From: Flavobacteriales bacterium
GTDB lineage: Bacteria > Bacteroidota > Bacteroidia > Flavobacteriales_F > PHOS-HE28
Direction: 5' to 3'
Length of the DNA: 43,202 nucleotides
NCBI GenBank assembly: GCA_020852835.1
Contig: JADZAC010000001.1
Coordinates: 1-43,202 of the forward strand
Shown here: in pieces, positions 32,632 to 40,929 of the stretch
Numbering within the stretch: position 1 is the first letter of the stretch
Layout: every line of letters starts with the position of its first letter
Program-made: the position numbers and the translations under genes
Notes under the pieces: generated by a model
Databases searched by the model: none
Told to the model about the DNA's origin: nothing
Seen by the model: only the letters and a program-made list of their open reading frames with translations

Positions 32632-33063
32632 ATGGTGGCCAAATTGCGCTATTGTATGGCGTTGATGATGTTCCTCACCTTGTCATGGGCCTCCGCCCAG
32701 CGCATCGACAGCATCCACGTCTTCAAGCACCTGCCTGCCGGGCAATACACTTCGGCCACGGCCAATGCCACGGCCTGGCTGCTCTACCGCAAGCATGCTG
32801 CTTTCACCAATGTGAAGGGCACGCGCATGACCACGGCCACCGAGGCCATGAAGAGCTTCACACCCTTGCGGCACAACTTCCGCCCGCTGCCCGGCTTGCA
32901 GTATTTGGCCATGGGCTTCAGCGGTGGCAGGCCCTTTACCATGGGCGTGGCCGACGACCTGGACCTGATCATCAACTTCACCGCGCGCACCGAGTACCGC
33001 ATCAGCGGCATGACGGACCGCATCAAGGTGCGGGCGTTGTTGGCGAAGATGGTGGTGGAGTAG
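32632..33063 (+). CDS. Small secreted protein, unknown function
   Basis: A 143-residue protein with a clear signal peptide (ALMMFLTLSWASAQR). The mature part has a block HLPAGQYTSATANATAWLLY, then GLQYLAMGFSGGRPFTMGVA and ends with a strand NFTARTEYRISGMTDRIKV. No family comes to mind and no T9SS tail is present, so it is probably periplasmic. The ATG at 32632 is used; one at 32656 or later would also give the signal. It is divergent from the MazF-like operon. Codon use looks normal for the window. Confidence 0.65.
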   Translation: MVAKLRYCMALMMFLTLSWASAQRIDSIHVFKHLPAGQYTSATANATAWLLYRKHAAFTNVKGTRMTTATEAMKSFTPLRHNFRPLPGLQYLAMGFSGGRPFTMGVADDLDLIINFTARTEYRISGMTDRIKVRALLAKMVVE

Positions 33064-33267
33064 GAGCTGGGCTCCGTTCGGTCACCAACGCGGACGCTCG
33101 CCACACGATCCGGGGAAGACCTCCGGCCAACAGCGGTACCCTGCGGTGGGACCATCCAGCCGCTGGCTCAAGAAACGCACCGTTCACTCTGTTGCACTTG
33201 GAACCGCAGGGCTATGATGTTTGGTTCGGGATATCAAACCGGGCCTTGCCCTAACACCCCGAAGACG

Positions 33268-35166
33268 ATGAACTACAAGATCCCCATCTGCAGCATGGTC
33301 GTCCTGCTTTCGGCGACCATATCGGTCAACGCCCAGAGCTGGTCCATCACGGGCAACGTCGGCACCAACGGCGCAAACAACTTCGTTGGCACCACGGACA
33401 ACAAGCCGCTGGTGTTCCGCGTGCAGAACGTGCGTGCCGGCTACCTCAGCGGCGGCAACGTTTCCTTCGGCAAGTATGCCTTGGAAAACACCACCGGACT
33501 GGACAACACCGCTGTTGGCGCATTCAGCCTGCGTCTTACCTCCACCGGCAACTACAATGCCGCCATGGGCAAATATGCCATGGGCTCCAACACTTCCGGG
33601 GGTGACAACGTGGCCGTGGGCAACAACGCGCTGCGCACCAACGAGCAGGGCAACGGCATCACGGCCGTGGGCTCCGGGGCCCTGCGCTACTCGAACAACA
33701 ACGCCAGTTTTGCTTGGCCGGGCAACACCGCCGTGGGCTACGAGGCGCTCATGGGGTCTGCCACGCCGGCAAACAACACGGGCATAGAGAACACGGCGGT
33801 CGGTGATAACGCCATGAACGGAAATACTGATGGGGACTACAACACGGCGGTGGGTGCCAACGCCCTGCAGATGAACACCACGGGCTCCTACCTGAGTGCC
33901 TTTGGCCGAGGCGTACTGGACAACAATACCACCGGCGGGTACAATACCGGCTTGGGTTACCGGGCGTTGGATGAAAATACCGTGGGCAGTTACAATGTTG
34001 CCGTGGGGGTCAATGCGCTCAATGGCAACACCGCAGGGAGCGAGACCGTGGCCATTGGCGCCCAGGCCATGCTCAATGCGAACAGTTCCGCCACGGCGTT
34101 TGCCACGGAGAACACGGCAGTAGGATATCAGGCCTTGATGGGCTCCGGTACGTCTTCGGCGAACACGGGCATCCGGAACACGGCAGTGGGGCATCAGGCC
34201 ATGCTGGCCAACAGCTCTGGCGACTTCAATACGGCCATGGGCACGGAGGCATTGGTCAACAACTCCACGGGAGGCTTTTTGTGCGCCATCGGCCGAAGCG
34301 CGTTGAGCGTGAACACCACCGGCTCGTTGAATACGGGACTGGGCTATGGGGCCAATGTGAGCCTGGGCACGTTGACCAACGCCACTGCCATCGGCTATCT
34401 CACCACGGTCTCTGCCAGCAACAAGGTGCGCCTGGGCAACGCCGCCGTGAGCACCGTGGAAGGACAGGTGGCCTACAGCTGGCCTTCGGATGCCCGCTTC
34501 AAGCGCAACGTGGAGGAAGATGTGCCGGGCCTGGACCTGATCACCAAGTTGCGGCCCGTGTCCTACACGTTCGATCGCGCCGCCTTTGCCAAACACATCG
34601 GTGAAGGCCAAGGTGCGCCTGCGGATGAACCAGCCTCCGGTGGCGCTGTGCCGGAGGGCCGTACTGTGGGCTTCCTGGCGCAGGAGGTGGAGAGCACCGT
34701 GAAGGAACTGGGCTACGCTGCCTTTGATGCCGTTCGTGTTCCGCAGCACGCCCAGGACAATTACAGCCTGGCCTACGCTGAGTTCGTGGTGCCCCTGGTG
34801 AAGGCCGTGCAGGAGCTGGCCGCAAAGAACAGCGAATTGGAGGCACGCAACAGTGCCATGGAGGAGCGGTTGGCCGCGCTGGAGCAACGGGAAGGCCAGG
34901 CCGATGCGGCCGAAGTGATGAAGGCATGGCCGGTTCCCGCGGACGACGTGGTGCGGGTGGAAACACCTTCACGCCTGCTGGGCAAGAGCGCCACGCTTGA
35001 ATTGCGTGATGCCCACGGCCGCGGCATGGACCTGCAACAGGTCCCCGTGCTGGGCGGCATCGTTGAGCTGCCTTTGGGCAAGCATCTGGTTGCAGGAAAC
35101 TATACCGTGGTGCTCACCGTTGCCGGCGAGCAGCCTGCGGTGGCACGCATCGTCATTGCCCGTTGA
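33268..35166 (+). CDS. Tail-fibre-domain surface protein with S74 chaperone domain and T9SS tail (2)
   Basis: A 632-residue paralogue of the gene at 25844. The signal peptide (ICSMVVLLSATISVNAQ) is followed by head-type repeats (NTAVGAFSL, YNAAMGKYAM, DNVAVGNNAL, NTAVGYEALMGS and more), the S74 domain starting SDARFKRNVEEDVPGLDLIT (Ser407, Lys412), a coiled coil (ELEARNSAMEERLAALEQRE) and a T9SS tail (KAWPVPADDVVRVE, VVLTVAGEQPAVARIV). Around the S74 domain its DNA is much more similar to paralogue 1 than in the head repeats. The ATG at 33268 (MNYKIPIC) gives the signal peptide. Confidence 0.88.
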   Translation: MNYKIPICSMVVLLSATISVNAQSWSITGNVGTNGANNFVGTTDNKPLVFRVQNVRAGYLSGGNVSFGKYALENTTGLDNTAVGAFSLRLTSTGNYNAAMGKYAMGSNTSGGDNVAVGNNALRTNEQGNGITAVGSGALRYSNNNASFAWPGNTAVGYEALMGSATPANNTGIENTAVGDNAMNGNTDGDYNTAVGANALQMNTTGSYLSAFGRGVLDNNTTGGYNTGLGYRALDENTVGSYNVAVGVNALNGNTAGSETVAIGAQAMLNANSSATAFATENTAVGYQALMGSGTSSANTGIRNTAVGHQAMLANSSGDFNTAMGTEALVNNSTGGFLCAIGRSALSVNTTGSLNTGLGYGANVSLGTLTNATAIGYLTTVSASNKVRLGNAAVSTVEGQVAYSWPSDARFKRNVEEDVPGLDLITKLRPVSYTFDRAAFAKHIGEGQGAPADEPASGGAVPEGRTVGFLAQEVESTVKELGYAAFDAVRVPQHAQDNYSLAYAEFVVPLVKAVQELAAKNSELEARNSAMEERLAALEQREGQADAAEVMKAWPVPADDVVRVETPSRLLGKSATLELRDAHGRGMDLQQVPVLGGIVELPLGKHLVAGNYTVVLTVAGEQPAVARIVIAR

Positions 35167-35187
35167 GCTCCGTGGGACCTCCTAACG

Positions 35188-35226
35188 GCAACCGGCCGTG
35201 GCATGGAAATGCTGCGGCCGGTTTGC
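35188..35226 (+). terminator. Hairpin after tail-fibre-like gene 2
   Basis: GCAACCGGCCG (35188-35198) pairs with CGGCCGGTTTGC (35215-35226) and extends inward through GGCA/TGCT, 22 bp after the stop codon. It lies between convergent genes and could end both transcripts. Confidence 0.55.
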
Positions 35227-35249
35227 TGTTGGCGTACAACCCGGCGCGC

Positions 35250-35579
35250 TTAGCTGTAGCGCCACTCGAAGATCCGCTCCATGCGCACCCATTTCTCACC
35301 CACTTGGGCAAAGGGCAACGGCTGCTGGAACTTTTCCATTAGCTCCTCCCATTCCTGCACACGCGGCGGCAGCATTGCACCGCCGCCGTCGGTGGCCGCA
35401 CCGGTAGAGCTCTCGGTGATCATGAACAGGCGGTTGCCCGCGCGGTGGATGGTGCAGCGCGTGATGCCCTGTGCGCGCAGGTGCTCCAGCACTTCAGGCC
35501 ATACGTTGCGGTGCCAGTGTTCGTACTCGGCGATCAACGCGGGGTCGTCCTTCAGGTCCAGTGCGAAGCAGGTGGTCAT
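35250..35579 (-). CDS. L-rhamnose mutarotase family protein (sugar anomer epimerase)
   Basis: A 109-residue protein of the RhaM family (COG3254), which interconverts alpha and beta anomers of L-rhamnose or related L-sugars. The conserved Tyr19 and His23 of YEHWHRNVWPEV correspond to the active-site residues of the E. coli enzyme; GITRCTIHRAGNRLFMITE and the closing WVRMERIFEW also fit. It is the last gene of a three-gene operon; its ATG overlaps the permease stop (ATGA). Next to a fucose-type permease, L-fucose is a likelier substrate than rhamnose. Confidence 0.87.
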   Translation of the reverse strand: MTTCFALDLKDDPALIAEYEHWHRNVWPEVLEHLRAQGITRCTIHRAGNRLFMITESSTGAATDGGGAMLPPRVQEWEELMEKFQQPLPFAQVGEKWVRMERIFEWRYS

Positions 35580-36802
35580 GGGGCCAGGGGTTTGTGCACG
35601 CTCCGGGCAAAGAGCAGCACCACGGCAAAGCAGGCCAGCGGGGCCAGGTAGGCCCACTGCAGCCCGTAGCGGTCACTGATGGCGCCCATCAAGGGCGGGA
35701 CCACGGCGCCACCGGCAATGCTCATCACCAACAGGGAGGAACCCATTTCTGTGCTTCGCCCCAAGCCGTGGATGCTGAGCGAGAAGATCGTGGGGAACAT
35801 GATGCTCATGAACAGTTCCACGCCGAGCAAGGCGATCACAGCCGTGTAGCCCCCGGCGAGCACGGCGACGGCCACAAGTATCAGGTTGATGATCGCACAT
35901 ATCGCCAGAAGTTGTGCGGCGCTGACCCAGCGCATCAACGCGGTACCGAGGAAACGCCCGGCCATGAAAAGCAGCAGGCCGATGCTCAGCAGGTAGGCCG
36001 CGTCCTGCTCACCGGTCCCGGCCACCTGCCCGGCAAAGCGGATGAAGAAGCTGGCCACGCCCACTTGTGCGCCCACGTAGCAGAATTGCGCCACCACGCC
36101 GAGCCACAGGCGATGCCATGCCCGCGGTTCGCGCTCCTGCCCGTTGCTGCCTGCGGCGATCTCCGGCAAGTGCGTACGCAGAAAGAGCACCGCTGCCACC
36201 AGCACCACCAGTCCGATCAGCAGGTAGGGCATGCGCACGGCCAACGCTTCGCCCGCGAGGTAGGCGTCGAGCGAAGCAGGGTCCATGGCCTGCGCTTGCT
36301 CCGCGGTGAGCGTGGTGCCGCTGAGGATGAAGTGCCCGCCGAAACCGGCGGCCAGGGCCGCGCCCAGCCCGTTGAAGGCTTGCGCGAAGTTCAACCTGCG
36401 CGGCGCCGTGGCCGGGTCGCCCAACACATGGATGTACGGGTTGGCGGCGGTTTCCAAGAAAGTGAGCCCGCTGGCGATCACGAACAGCGCACCCAGGAAA
36501 AAGGGGTAGGAGCGCAAGGTGGCCGCAGGCCAGAACAGGAAACAGCCCGTGGCAAAGAGCAGCAGCCCGCCCACAATGCCCATGCGGTAGCCGTAGCGCT
36601 TCATCAACGCGCCTGCAGGCAAGGCCATCACGAAATAGGCGATGAAGAAGGCGCTGTCCACCAAGGCACTGCGCATATCGTTCAGCTGGAGCGCCTTGCG
36701 CAAGTGCGGGATGAGGATGGGATTGAGGTTGTGCGCCAATGCCCACAGGAAGAAGAGGCTTGTGACGAGCACGATGGCGGTGCGCTGTGAGGTGCTGCCC
36801 AT
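35576..36802 (-). CDS. fucP: L-fucose:H+ symporter-type permease (FucP family MFS)
   Basis: A 408-residue major facilitator with 12 predicted helices. FucP-family signatures are visible: SLFFLWALAHNLNPILIPHL in helix 1 (family: FFLWG...N), SAFFIAYFVMALPAGALMKR (helices 2-3, family AYF.MALPAG), and TFLETAANPYIHVLGDP (family ETAANPY). Such permeases import L-fucose, or sometimes glucose/galactose, with protons. The ATG at 36802 is 2 nt from the stop of the upstream kinase gene and the stop overlaps the mutarotase start, so the operon is tight. Exact sugar not certain. Confidence 0.9.
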   Translation of the reverse strand: MGSTSQRTAIVLVTSLFFLWALAHNLNPILIPHLRKALQLNDMRSALVDSAFFIAYFVMALPAGALMKRYGYRMGIVGGLLLFATGCFLFWPAATLRSYPFFLGALFVIASGLTFLETAANPYIHVLGDPATAPRRLNFAQAFNGLGAALAAGFGGHFILSGTTLTAEQAQAMDPASLDAYLAGEALAVRMPYLLIGLVVLVAAVLFLRTHLPEIAAGSNGQEREPRAWHRLWLGVVAQFCYVGAQVGVASFFIRFAGQVAGTGEQDAAYLLSIGLLLFMAGRFLGTALMRWVSAAQLLAICAIINLILVAVAVLAGGYTAVIALLGVELFMSIMFPTIFSLSIHGLGRSTEMGSSLLVMSIAGGAVVPPLMGAISDRYGLQWAYLAPLACFAVVLLFARSVHKPLAP

Positions 36803-36804
36803 GG

Positions 36805-37944
36805 TCACCAGCCGCTTCTCCTGATGGTGATGCGCAACGTACCGGGAAGCGGTTCCTTGCGCACCAGGATCAAATAGCCGCCGCCGCCCGCGCCGCTCAG
36901 CTTCCAGCCCAGTGCATCGTTCGCGTGCCGTGCGATCTGCGCGCGGATCTCCTCGTCCACCATGTTGGGGAACATCGCCACCTGCGCCTCGAACGAGCGC
37001 AGGAACGCTGCGCCGAAACCCTCGGCATCCTTCGCCAACAAGGCGTGCCAACAGGCGTCGGCGGCATCGGCCAAGGCTTTGGCACCGGCGGCATCGATGC
37101 GCGTGCCCTCCAGCACGCTGAAGCCCGGTGCCCTTGGCTCCAAGGGCACCAGGTGCACGTGTTCCTCGATGAAGTGCAGCACCTCCTCATCGTGTAGGCT
37201 CTCGATCCGATCCGGCCAGTAGTTGCCGGCGTAGTGCAGGCGGTTCAGCCCCGGGTACACGATGCCGATGCTGTCCTGTGAGCCGCTCACCTCCACCGTG
37301 CCCGGCGGGTTTTCGCTGGCGAAGAGCAGGCGGGCGTGTTTCTCGCGGTCGCCGTCGGGCAGGTGGGCGCCCCAAAGCTCGATGGCCTTTTTGCGGGTGC
37401 TGCTGCTCATGCCGCTGCGGTCGTTGAAGGCGTGCGAGGGCTCGATGCTGATGGTGAGCACGCTTCCCGGATGGTGGCGGGATACATACGGCTGGTCCAA
37501 CCAGCCCCCGGCCAGGTCAATGCGGAAGGGGATGGTGCACTCACTGCGCAATGCCGTGGTGCTGCGGGCCTTCAAGCCTTCGTGCGGGGTGCGTTCCAGC
37601 ACCACGTAGCGCACGCCGTGCTGCTTGCACAGCTCGGCCTTGGCCTCGGCATGGCCGTCCGCGTTCACCACCAGGAAGTCGGGCTTCACGTGCAGGAATT
37701 CCGGCACGAAATCCATCTGCCCGCTGCCCGAGCCCACGTGCACTGCATGTACGCAGGCCAACGCTTCAAGCATGTACCGGCGCTCGTTCGCGTCGTTGAT
37801 CGTCCAGCGCTTTTTCAGCGCGTGGATGGTGGCGTCACTGCCGATGCACACGTGCAGCTCACCGTACTCCGCCGCGCTTTTCAGGAAGGCCACGTGGCCG
37901 CTGTGCAGCAGGTCGAAGCAGCCGGAGACGAAGACACGGGGCAT
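36805..37944 (-). CDS. Fused nucleotidylyltransferase / GHMP sugar kinase (fucokinase-like)
   Basis: A 379-residue two-domain enzyme. Residues 1-135 form a cytidylyltransferase-like domain: GCFDLLHSGH (8-17) and STTALR (128-133), the HxGH and SSTxxR-type motifs. Residues 136-379 form a GHMP kinase with RIDLAGGWLDQP (141-152), close to the RVDLAGGWSDTPP opening of fucokinases, SGMSSSTRKKA (177-187, phosphate loop) and LSGAGGGGYLILV near the end. In Bacteroides Fkp a different pyrophosphorylase domain precedes the kinase and the protein is far longer. With FucP and a mutarotase it probably activates a salvaged deoxysugar to an NDP-sugar; order of steps is inferred. Confidence 0.78.
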   Translation of the reverse strand: MPRVFVSGCFDLLHSGHVAFLKSAAEYGELHVCIGSDATIHALKKRWTINDANERRYMLEALACVHAVHVGSGSGQMDFVPEFLHVKPDFLVVNADGHAEAKAELCKQHGVRYVVLERTPHEGLKARSTTALRSECTIPFRIDLAGGWLDQPYVSRHHPGSVLTISIEPSHAFNDRSGMSSSTRKKAIELWGAHLPDGDREKHARLLFASENPPGTVEVSGSQDSIGIVYPGLNRLHYAGNYWPDRIESLHDEEVLHFIEEHVHLVPLEPRAPGFSVLEGTRIDAAGAKALADAADACWHALLAKDAEGFGAAFLRSFEAQVAMFPNMVDEEIRAQIARHANDALGWKLSGAGGGGYLILVRKEPLPGTLRITIRRSGW

Positions 37945-38025
37945 GGGTGCAAGGATAACCAATGCCCGCGATCGCGCTCCGGCCGCATCAACGCATGTGT
38001 GGTCCGTATGGCCCGTAGGGCAGTG

Positions 38026-39189
38026 CTACTGTACCACGAAACGGCGGACGGCCGAGCGGCCTTCCCGGATCACCTGTACCTGGTAGGCGCCAGGAGCGAG
38101 GAATTCCAAGGGGATGGAACCATCGGGTCCCGTGATCTGTCCGGTCTGCGTAGTACGTCCCTGCCGGTCGCGGATGATGTATTGCGCGGTGCCGGGATCG
38201 GCCGAGCGGATGGTGAGGTGGTCCGTGGCGGGGTTCGGTGAGAGTTCGAATTCCAGCGCGGCATGTTCGGGTACGGCTGTGGGCAGGCTTTCCATGTACC
38301 ACAGTCCGTCCAACTGTCCCGACCAGAGCTTGCCGTCGTACACCGCAAGGCCGAAGCTCAAGGCCGTATGGCTGAACTCCGTCCAGGCCAGGCCATCGGT
38401 GTCCGAGCGGAACCAACGCGTGTCGGCCCCCGTACGGGATGCGATCAGTGTGTTGTTCCACCAGGTTAATTTCACGATGGCGGCGGGTCCTGCGGTCCAG
38501 GTCCAGCTGGCGCCTTGGTCCGTGCTGCGGTAGGTGCCCATGGTGCCGCCCGCGACCAGTGCGCCGGGTACGGCGATGAGGTCGGTGAATTCGATGGACA
38601 GCCCGGTGACCACGTCAACCGGCACGGGCGTCCAATCGTCGGCCCCGGAGGTGGTGTAGAACAGGTAGCCGTTGCCGCCCGCCCCGCACCAGAGCGTATC
38701 GCCGATGGTGCGCAGGAAGAACACGTTGCCGGCGAGGGACTGGACCAGGTTGCCGAACGGCACCCATTGTGTGCCGTTGTGGCGGAAGGTGCCGGCGCCG
38801 ACGGTGCCGCAATAGAGGGCACCATCGAATTCCGCGAAGCTGTTGATCTGGTGCGAGCCCATGCCGGAGATGCCTGGGGTGGCCTGCCATGGGGTGGTGC
38901 TGTCGGTTGCGCGATGTACGTAGTTCCCGCCGGTGCCGGCATAGAGCTGGCCGTCGTGGTGTGCCAGGGCATCCACGTAGTACGGCTCGCCGGGGATGGT
39001 TTGCCAAGTGGCCCAGGGAGCGTTGCTCTGCGGGCGGTGGTACGCCGTGCCCACGCCACCTGCGAAGAGCCCTTCGCCATGCACCAGCAAGCTGGGCATT
39101 TCGGTATCGGGCAGGCCTTCGTCACGGGTCCACTGGGCCGTGGCGGCAAGGGCGATGAGGCTGGAAAGTAGGAGGGTCGGGTAGCGCAT
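38026..39189 (-). CDS. T9SS-sorted secreted protein with propeller-like repeats
   Basis: A 387-residue secreted protein. The signal peptide is YPTLLLSSLIALAATAQW. The body (about 20-300) has repeats resembling sialidase-type blades, such as PSLLVHGEGLFAGGVGTAYH, ALAHHDGQLYAGTGGNYVHR, YRSTDQGASWTWTAG and LAVYDGKLWSGQLDGLWYM. The last 75 residues (LEFELSPNPATDHLTIRS, PGAYQVQVIREG) are a T9SS sorting domain. No enzymatic residues can be named. ATG 39189 (MRYPTLLL) is preferred over 39210. It lies divergent from the sigma-factor gene and downstream of the sugar operon's promoter region on the opposite side of an 80-bp gap. Confidence 0.83.
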   Translation of the reverse strand: MRYPTLLLSSLIALAATAQWTRDEGLPDTEMPSLLVHGEGLFAGGVGTAYHRPQSNAPWATWQTIPGEPYYVDALAHHDGQLYAGTGGNYVHRATDSTTPWQATPGISGMGSHQINSFAEFDGALYCGTVGAGTFRHNGTQWVPFGNLVQSLAGNVFFLRTIGDTLWCGAGGNGYLFYTTSGADDWTPVPVDVVTGLSIEFTDLIAVPGALVAGGTMGTYRSTDQGASWTWTAGPAAIVKLTWWNNTLIASRTGADTRWFRSDTDGLAWTEFSHTALSFGLAVYDGKLWSGQLDGLWYMESLPTAVPEHAALEFELSPNPATDHLTIRSADPGTAQYIIRDRQGRTTQTGQITGPDGSIPLEFLAPGAYQVQVIREGRSAVRRFVVQ

Positions 39190-39598
39190 GGCGGTTGATC
39201 GTTTCGGCAAATGGAATTCGCGGGGCTGCGCCGTACGGCACCGAATGGAGCAGACGGGAAGGATCGCGTCATGAACCGGCAGGCGGCCCGATGTGCATGA
39301 TCGCAGCGTGATCGGTGCTGTCTTGGCCGGTCATTACGAGGCTGCGCTGCCCTTCACCCGTCCATGCCCCATTCCTTCCCGTTCATGCCATTGCAGAAGA
39401 GGAAGCGCAGGGTTGCCGCTTCCCTTTGGCCCCATGATCGCCCCGATACACGTCCAGCACACCGGTAGCCCCGTGGTTCCTTCGGCCCCTGCCCGGGCTC
39501 ATCTGCGCATCATGCACGCGCGTGCGGCCGGGGTGCCGGCGGCGCCAGTGGATGTCGTGGAGCCCGCGCCTACGGTGTGCGGGCAACGCGATGCGGGG
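39190..39598. other. Divergent promoter region, no separate gene seen
   Basis: This 409-bp gap lies between the T9SS gene (leftward) and the sigma factor (rightward). The sigma-factor frame is open upstream of 39599, with other ATGs at 39512 and further, but that extension (rich in Ala, Pro, Val) looks unlike sigma factors. The region carries a 28-bp element shared with the upstream region of the sensor kinase at 42671. No clear TAnnTTTG box was seen. Confidence 0.5.
39360..39387 (+). promoter_or_regulatory. 28-bp element shared with the kinase operon upstream region
   Basis: Reads GTCCATGCC followed by CCATTCCTTCCCGTTCATG and points towards the sigma-factor gene. It matches 42749-42776 (minus strand) with one mismatch in 28. 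The part CCCGTTCAT resembles the half-site word bound by LytTR regulators (WMMGTTNRK) at eight of nine positions. It may be a shared binding site. Confidence 0.5.
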
Positions 39599-40084
39599 AT
39601 GGACGTAGCGGCCTACAACCGGGTGGTGGATGCCTGTTCGGACATGCTGTACCGGCATCTGTTGAGGGACCTGCGCGACCGGGATGCGGCCAAGGACCTC
39701 GTGCAGGAGAGCTTCCTACGGCTGTGGATGAAACTGGACCGCGTGCCGGAAAGTGCCGCGCGCAGCTACCTGTTCACCACGGCGCACAACCTCGTGGTGG
39801 ACCGGGTGCGGCGAAGCAAACGTTCGGCGCGTTTCGAGGACCGGCACGAACAGATGCTCACCACGCTACAGCCCAAGGCCGGGCTGAAGGAGTTGATCGA
39901 TGCCGCCCAGGCCAAGCTCAGCCCGCTGCACCGCACGCTGTTCCAGCTGCGTGACCAGGAAGGCTACTCGTACCAGGAGATCGCTGCGAACACCGGCATG
40001 GACATCACCCGGGTGAAGGTGTATCTGTTCCGTGCGCGTAAAGCGATGCAGGGCCACTTGGGCCCTCTTGAACAATTGGTCTGA
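39599..40084 (+). CDS. ECF-type RNA polymerase sigma factor
   Basis: A 161-residue sigma-70 family protein with region 2 (LYRHLLRDLRDRDAAKDLVQ, ESFLRLWMKLDRVPESAARS, YLFTTAHNLVVDRVRRSKRS) and region 4 (LSPLHRTLFQLRDQEGYSYQ, EIAANTGMDITRVKVYLFRA). The start at 39599 (MDVAAYNR) gives the usual length; an ATG at 39512 would add 29 poor residues. Region 2.1/2.2 DxxxAKDLVQExFLRLW is well kept, so it should bind core polymerase. No FecR-type anti-sigma gene or TonB-dependent receptor follows; the next gene is convergent. It is thus an orphan sigma factor. Targets unknown. Confidence 0.88.
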   Translation: MDVAAYNRVVDACSDMLYRHLLRDLRDRDAAKDLVQESFLRLWMKLDRVPESAARSYLFTTAHNLVVDRVRRSKRSARFEDRHEQMLTTLQPKAGLKELIDAAQAKLSPLHRTLFQLRDQEGYSYQEIAANTGMDITRVKVYLFRARKAMQGHLGPLEQLV

Positions 40085-40179
40085 TCCCGCGTGGGTCGCC
40101 ATGCGACTTGGACTTCCGTCGCGGATGAACGATGGGTGGTCCGCTACGGGTGCCGACCGTTCGCGCCGTGCCTATCCGG

Positions 40180-40929
40180 TCAACGGTCCAGCCAGGCCTT
40201 GAACTCCGCGCTGCGCTCCACGCTCACGATGGTGTCGTCATCGGTGTTCGGGTGCAGCACCACCTTCACGCGGCTCTTGCTGTACGGCACCATGCTGCGG
40301 ATGGCCTGGAAGCTGACGATGAACTGCCGGTTGATGCGGAAAAAACGGCGCGGGTCAAGTTCCACATGGATGCGGTCCATGGTGCCGTCCACGATGTAAC
40401 GGTGGTTGTCGGTGGTCACCAGTTTCACGTAGCGGCCCTCGCTCTGGAAATAGGCCACCTGCTCCACGGCCACCGAGCGGATCTGTCCGCCACTGGCCAC
40501 CATGAACCGTTCGCGATAGGCGGGTTGACGCAGGCTGCTCAATTCGCGCAGCACACCGGGGTCGATCCCGAAACGGCGCTGCATGCGTTTCACTTTCTCG
40601 AGCGCTTGTTGCACGGCATCCAGGGAGAGGGGCTTCAACAAGTAGTCGATCCCGTTGGCCTGGAAGGCCTGGATGGCATACTGGTCGTAGGCGGTGGTGA
40701 AGATCACCGGTGCTTCCACCACGGTACGCTCGAAGATGCGGAAGCACAGGTCGTCGCCGAGGTGGATGTCCATGAAGATAAGGTCCGGCCGAAGGGCTGT
40801 GATGCCCTCCACGGCATCGGCCACATTATCGGCCATGCCCAGTACGCGCAAGGTGGGGTCGGCCTGTTCCAGCAGGCGCACCAAGCCTTGTGCCGCAGGG
40901 GCTTCGTCCTCCACGATGTATACGGTCAT
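40180..40929 (-). CDS. LytTR-family response regulator
   Basis: A 249-residue regulator. The receiver (1-120) has VEDEA, phospho-acceptor Asp54 in LIFMDIHLGDD, FTTAYDQYAIQAF and Lys in YLLKPL. The LytTR domain (about 140-245) contains SVAVEQVAYFQSEGRYVKLV, DPRRFFRINRQFIVS and SRVKVVLHPNTDDDTIVS. The start codon overlaps the kinase stop by 4 nt, so kinase and regulator are translationally coupled. This intact pair shows the arrangement that the pair at 17167 and 20154 presumably had before the RAYT insertion. Confidence 0.93.
   Translation of the reverse strand: MTVYIVEDEAPAAQGLVRLLEQADPTLRVLGMADNVADAVEGITALRPDLIFMDIHLGDDLCFRIFERTVVEAPVIFTTAYDQYAIQAFQANGIDYLLKPLSLDAVQQALEKVKRMQRRFGIDPGVLRELSSLRQPAYRERFMVASGGQIRSVAVEQVAYFQSEGRYVKLVTTDNHRYIVDGTMDRIHVELDPRRFFRINRQFIVSFQAIRSMVPYSKSRVKVVLHPNTDDDTIVSVERSAEFKAWLDR

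Noticed and set aside
25844..35166. A prophage, because of tail-fibre domains
   Set aside because: No capsid, terminase, portal or integrase genes; both proteins carry signal peptides and T9SS sorting tails, so they are cellular surface proteins.
35471..36790. Plus-strand open reading (439 codons) opposite fucP
   Set aside because: The minus-strand permease has clear helices and family motifs; this reading is rich in His, Gln and Gly without any domain.
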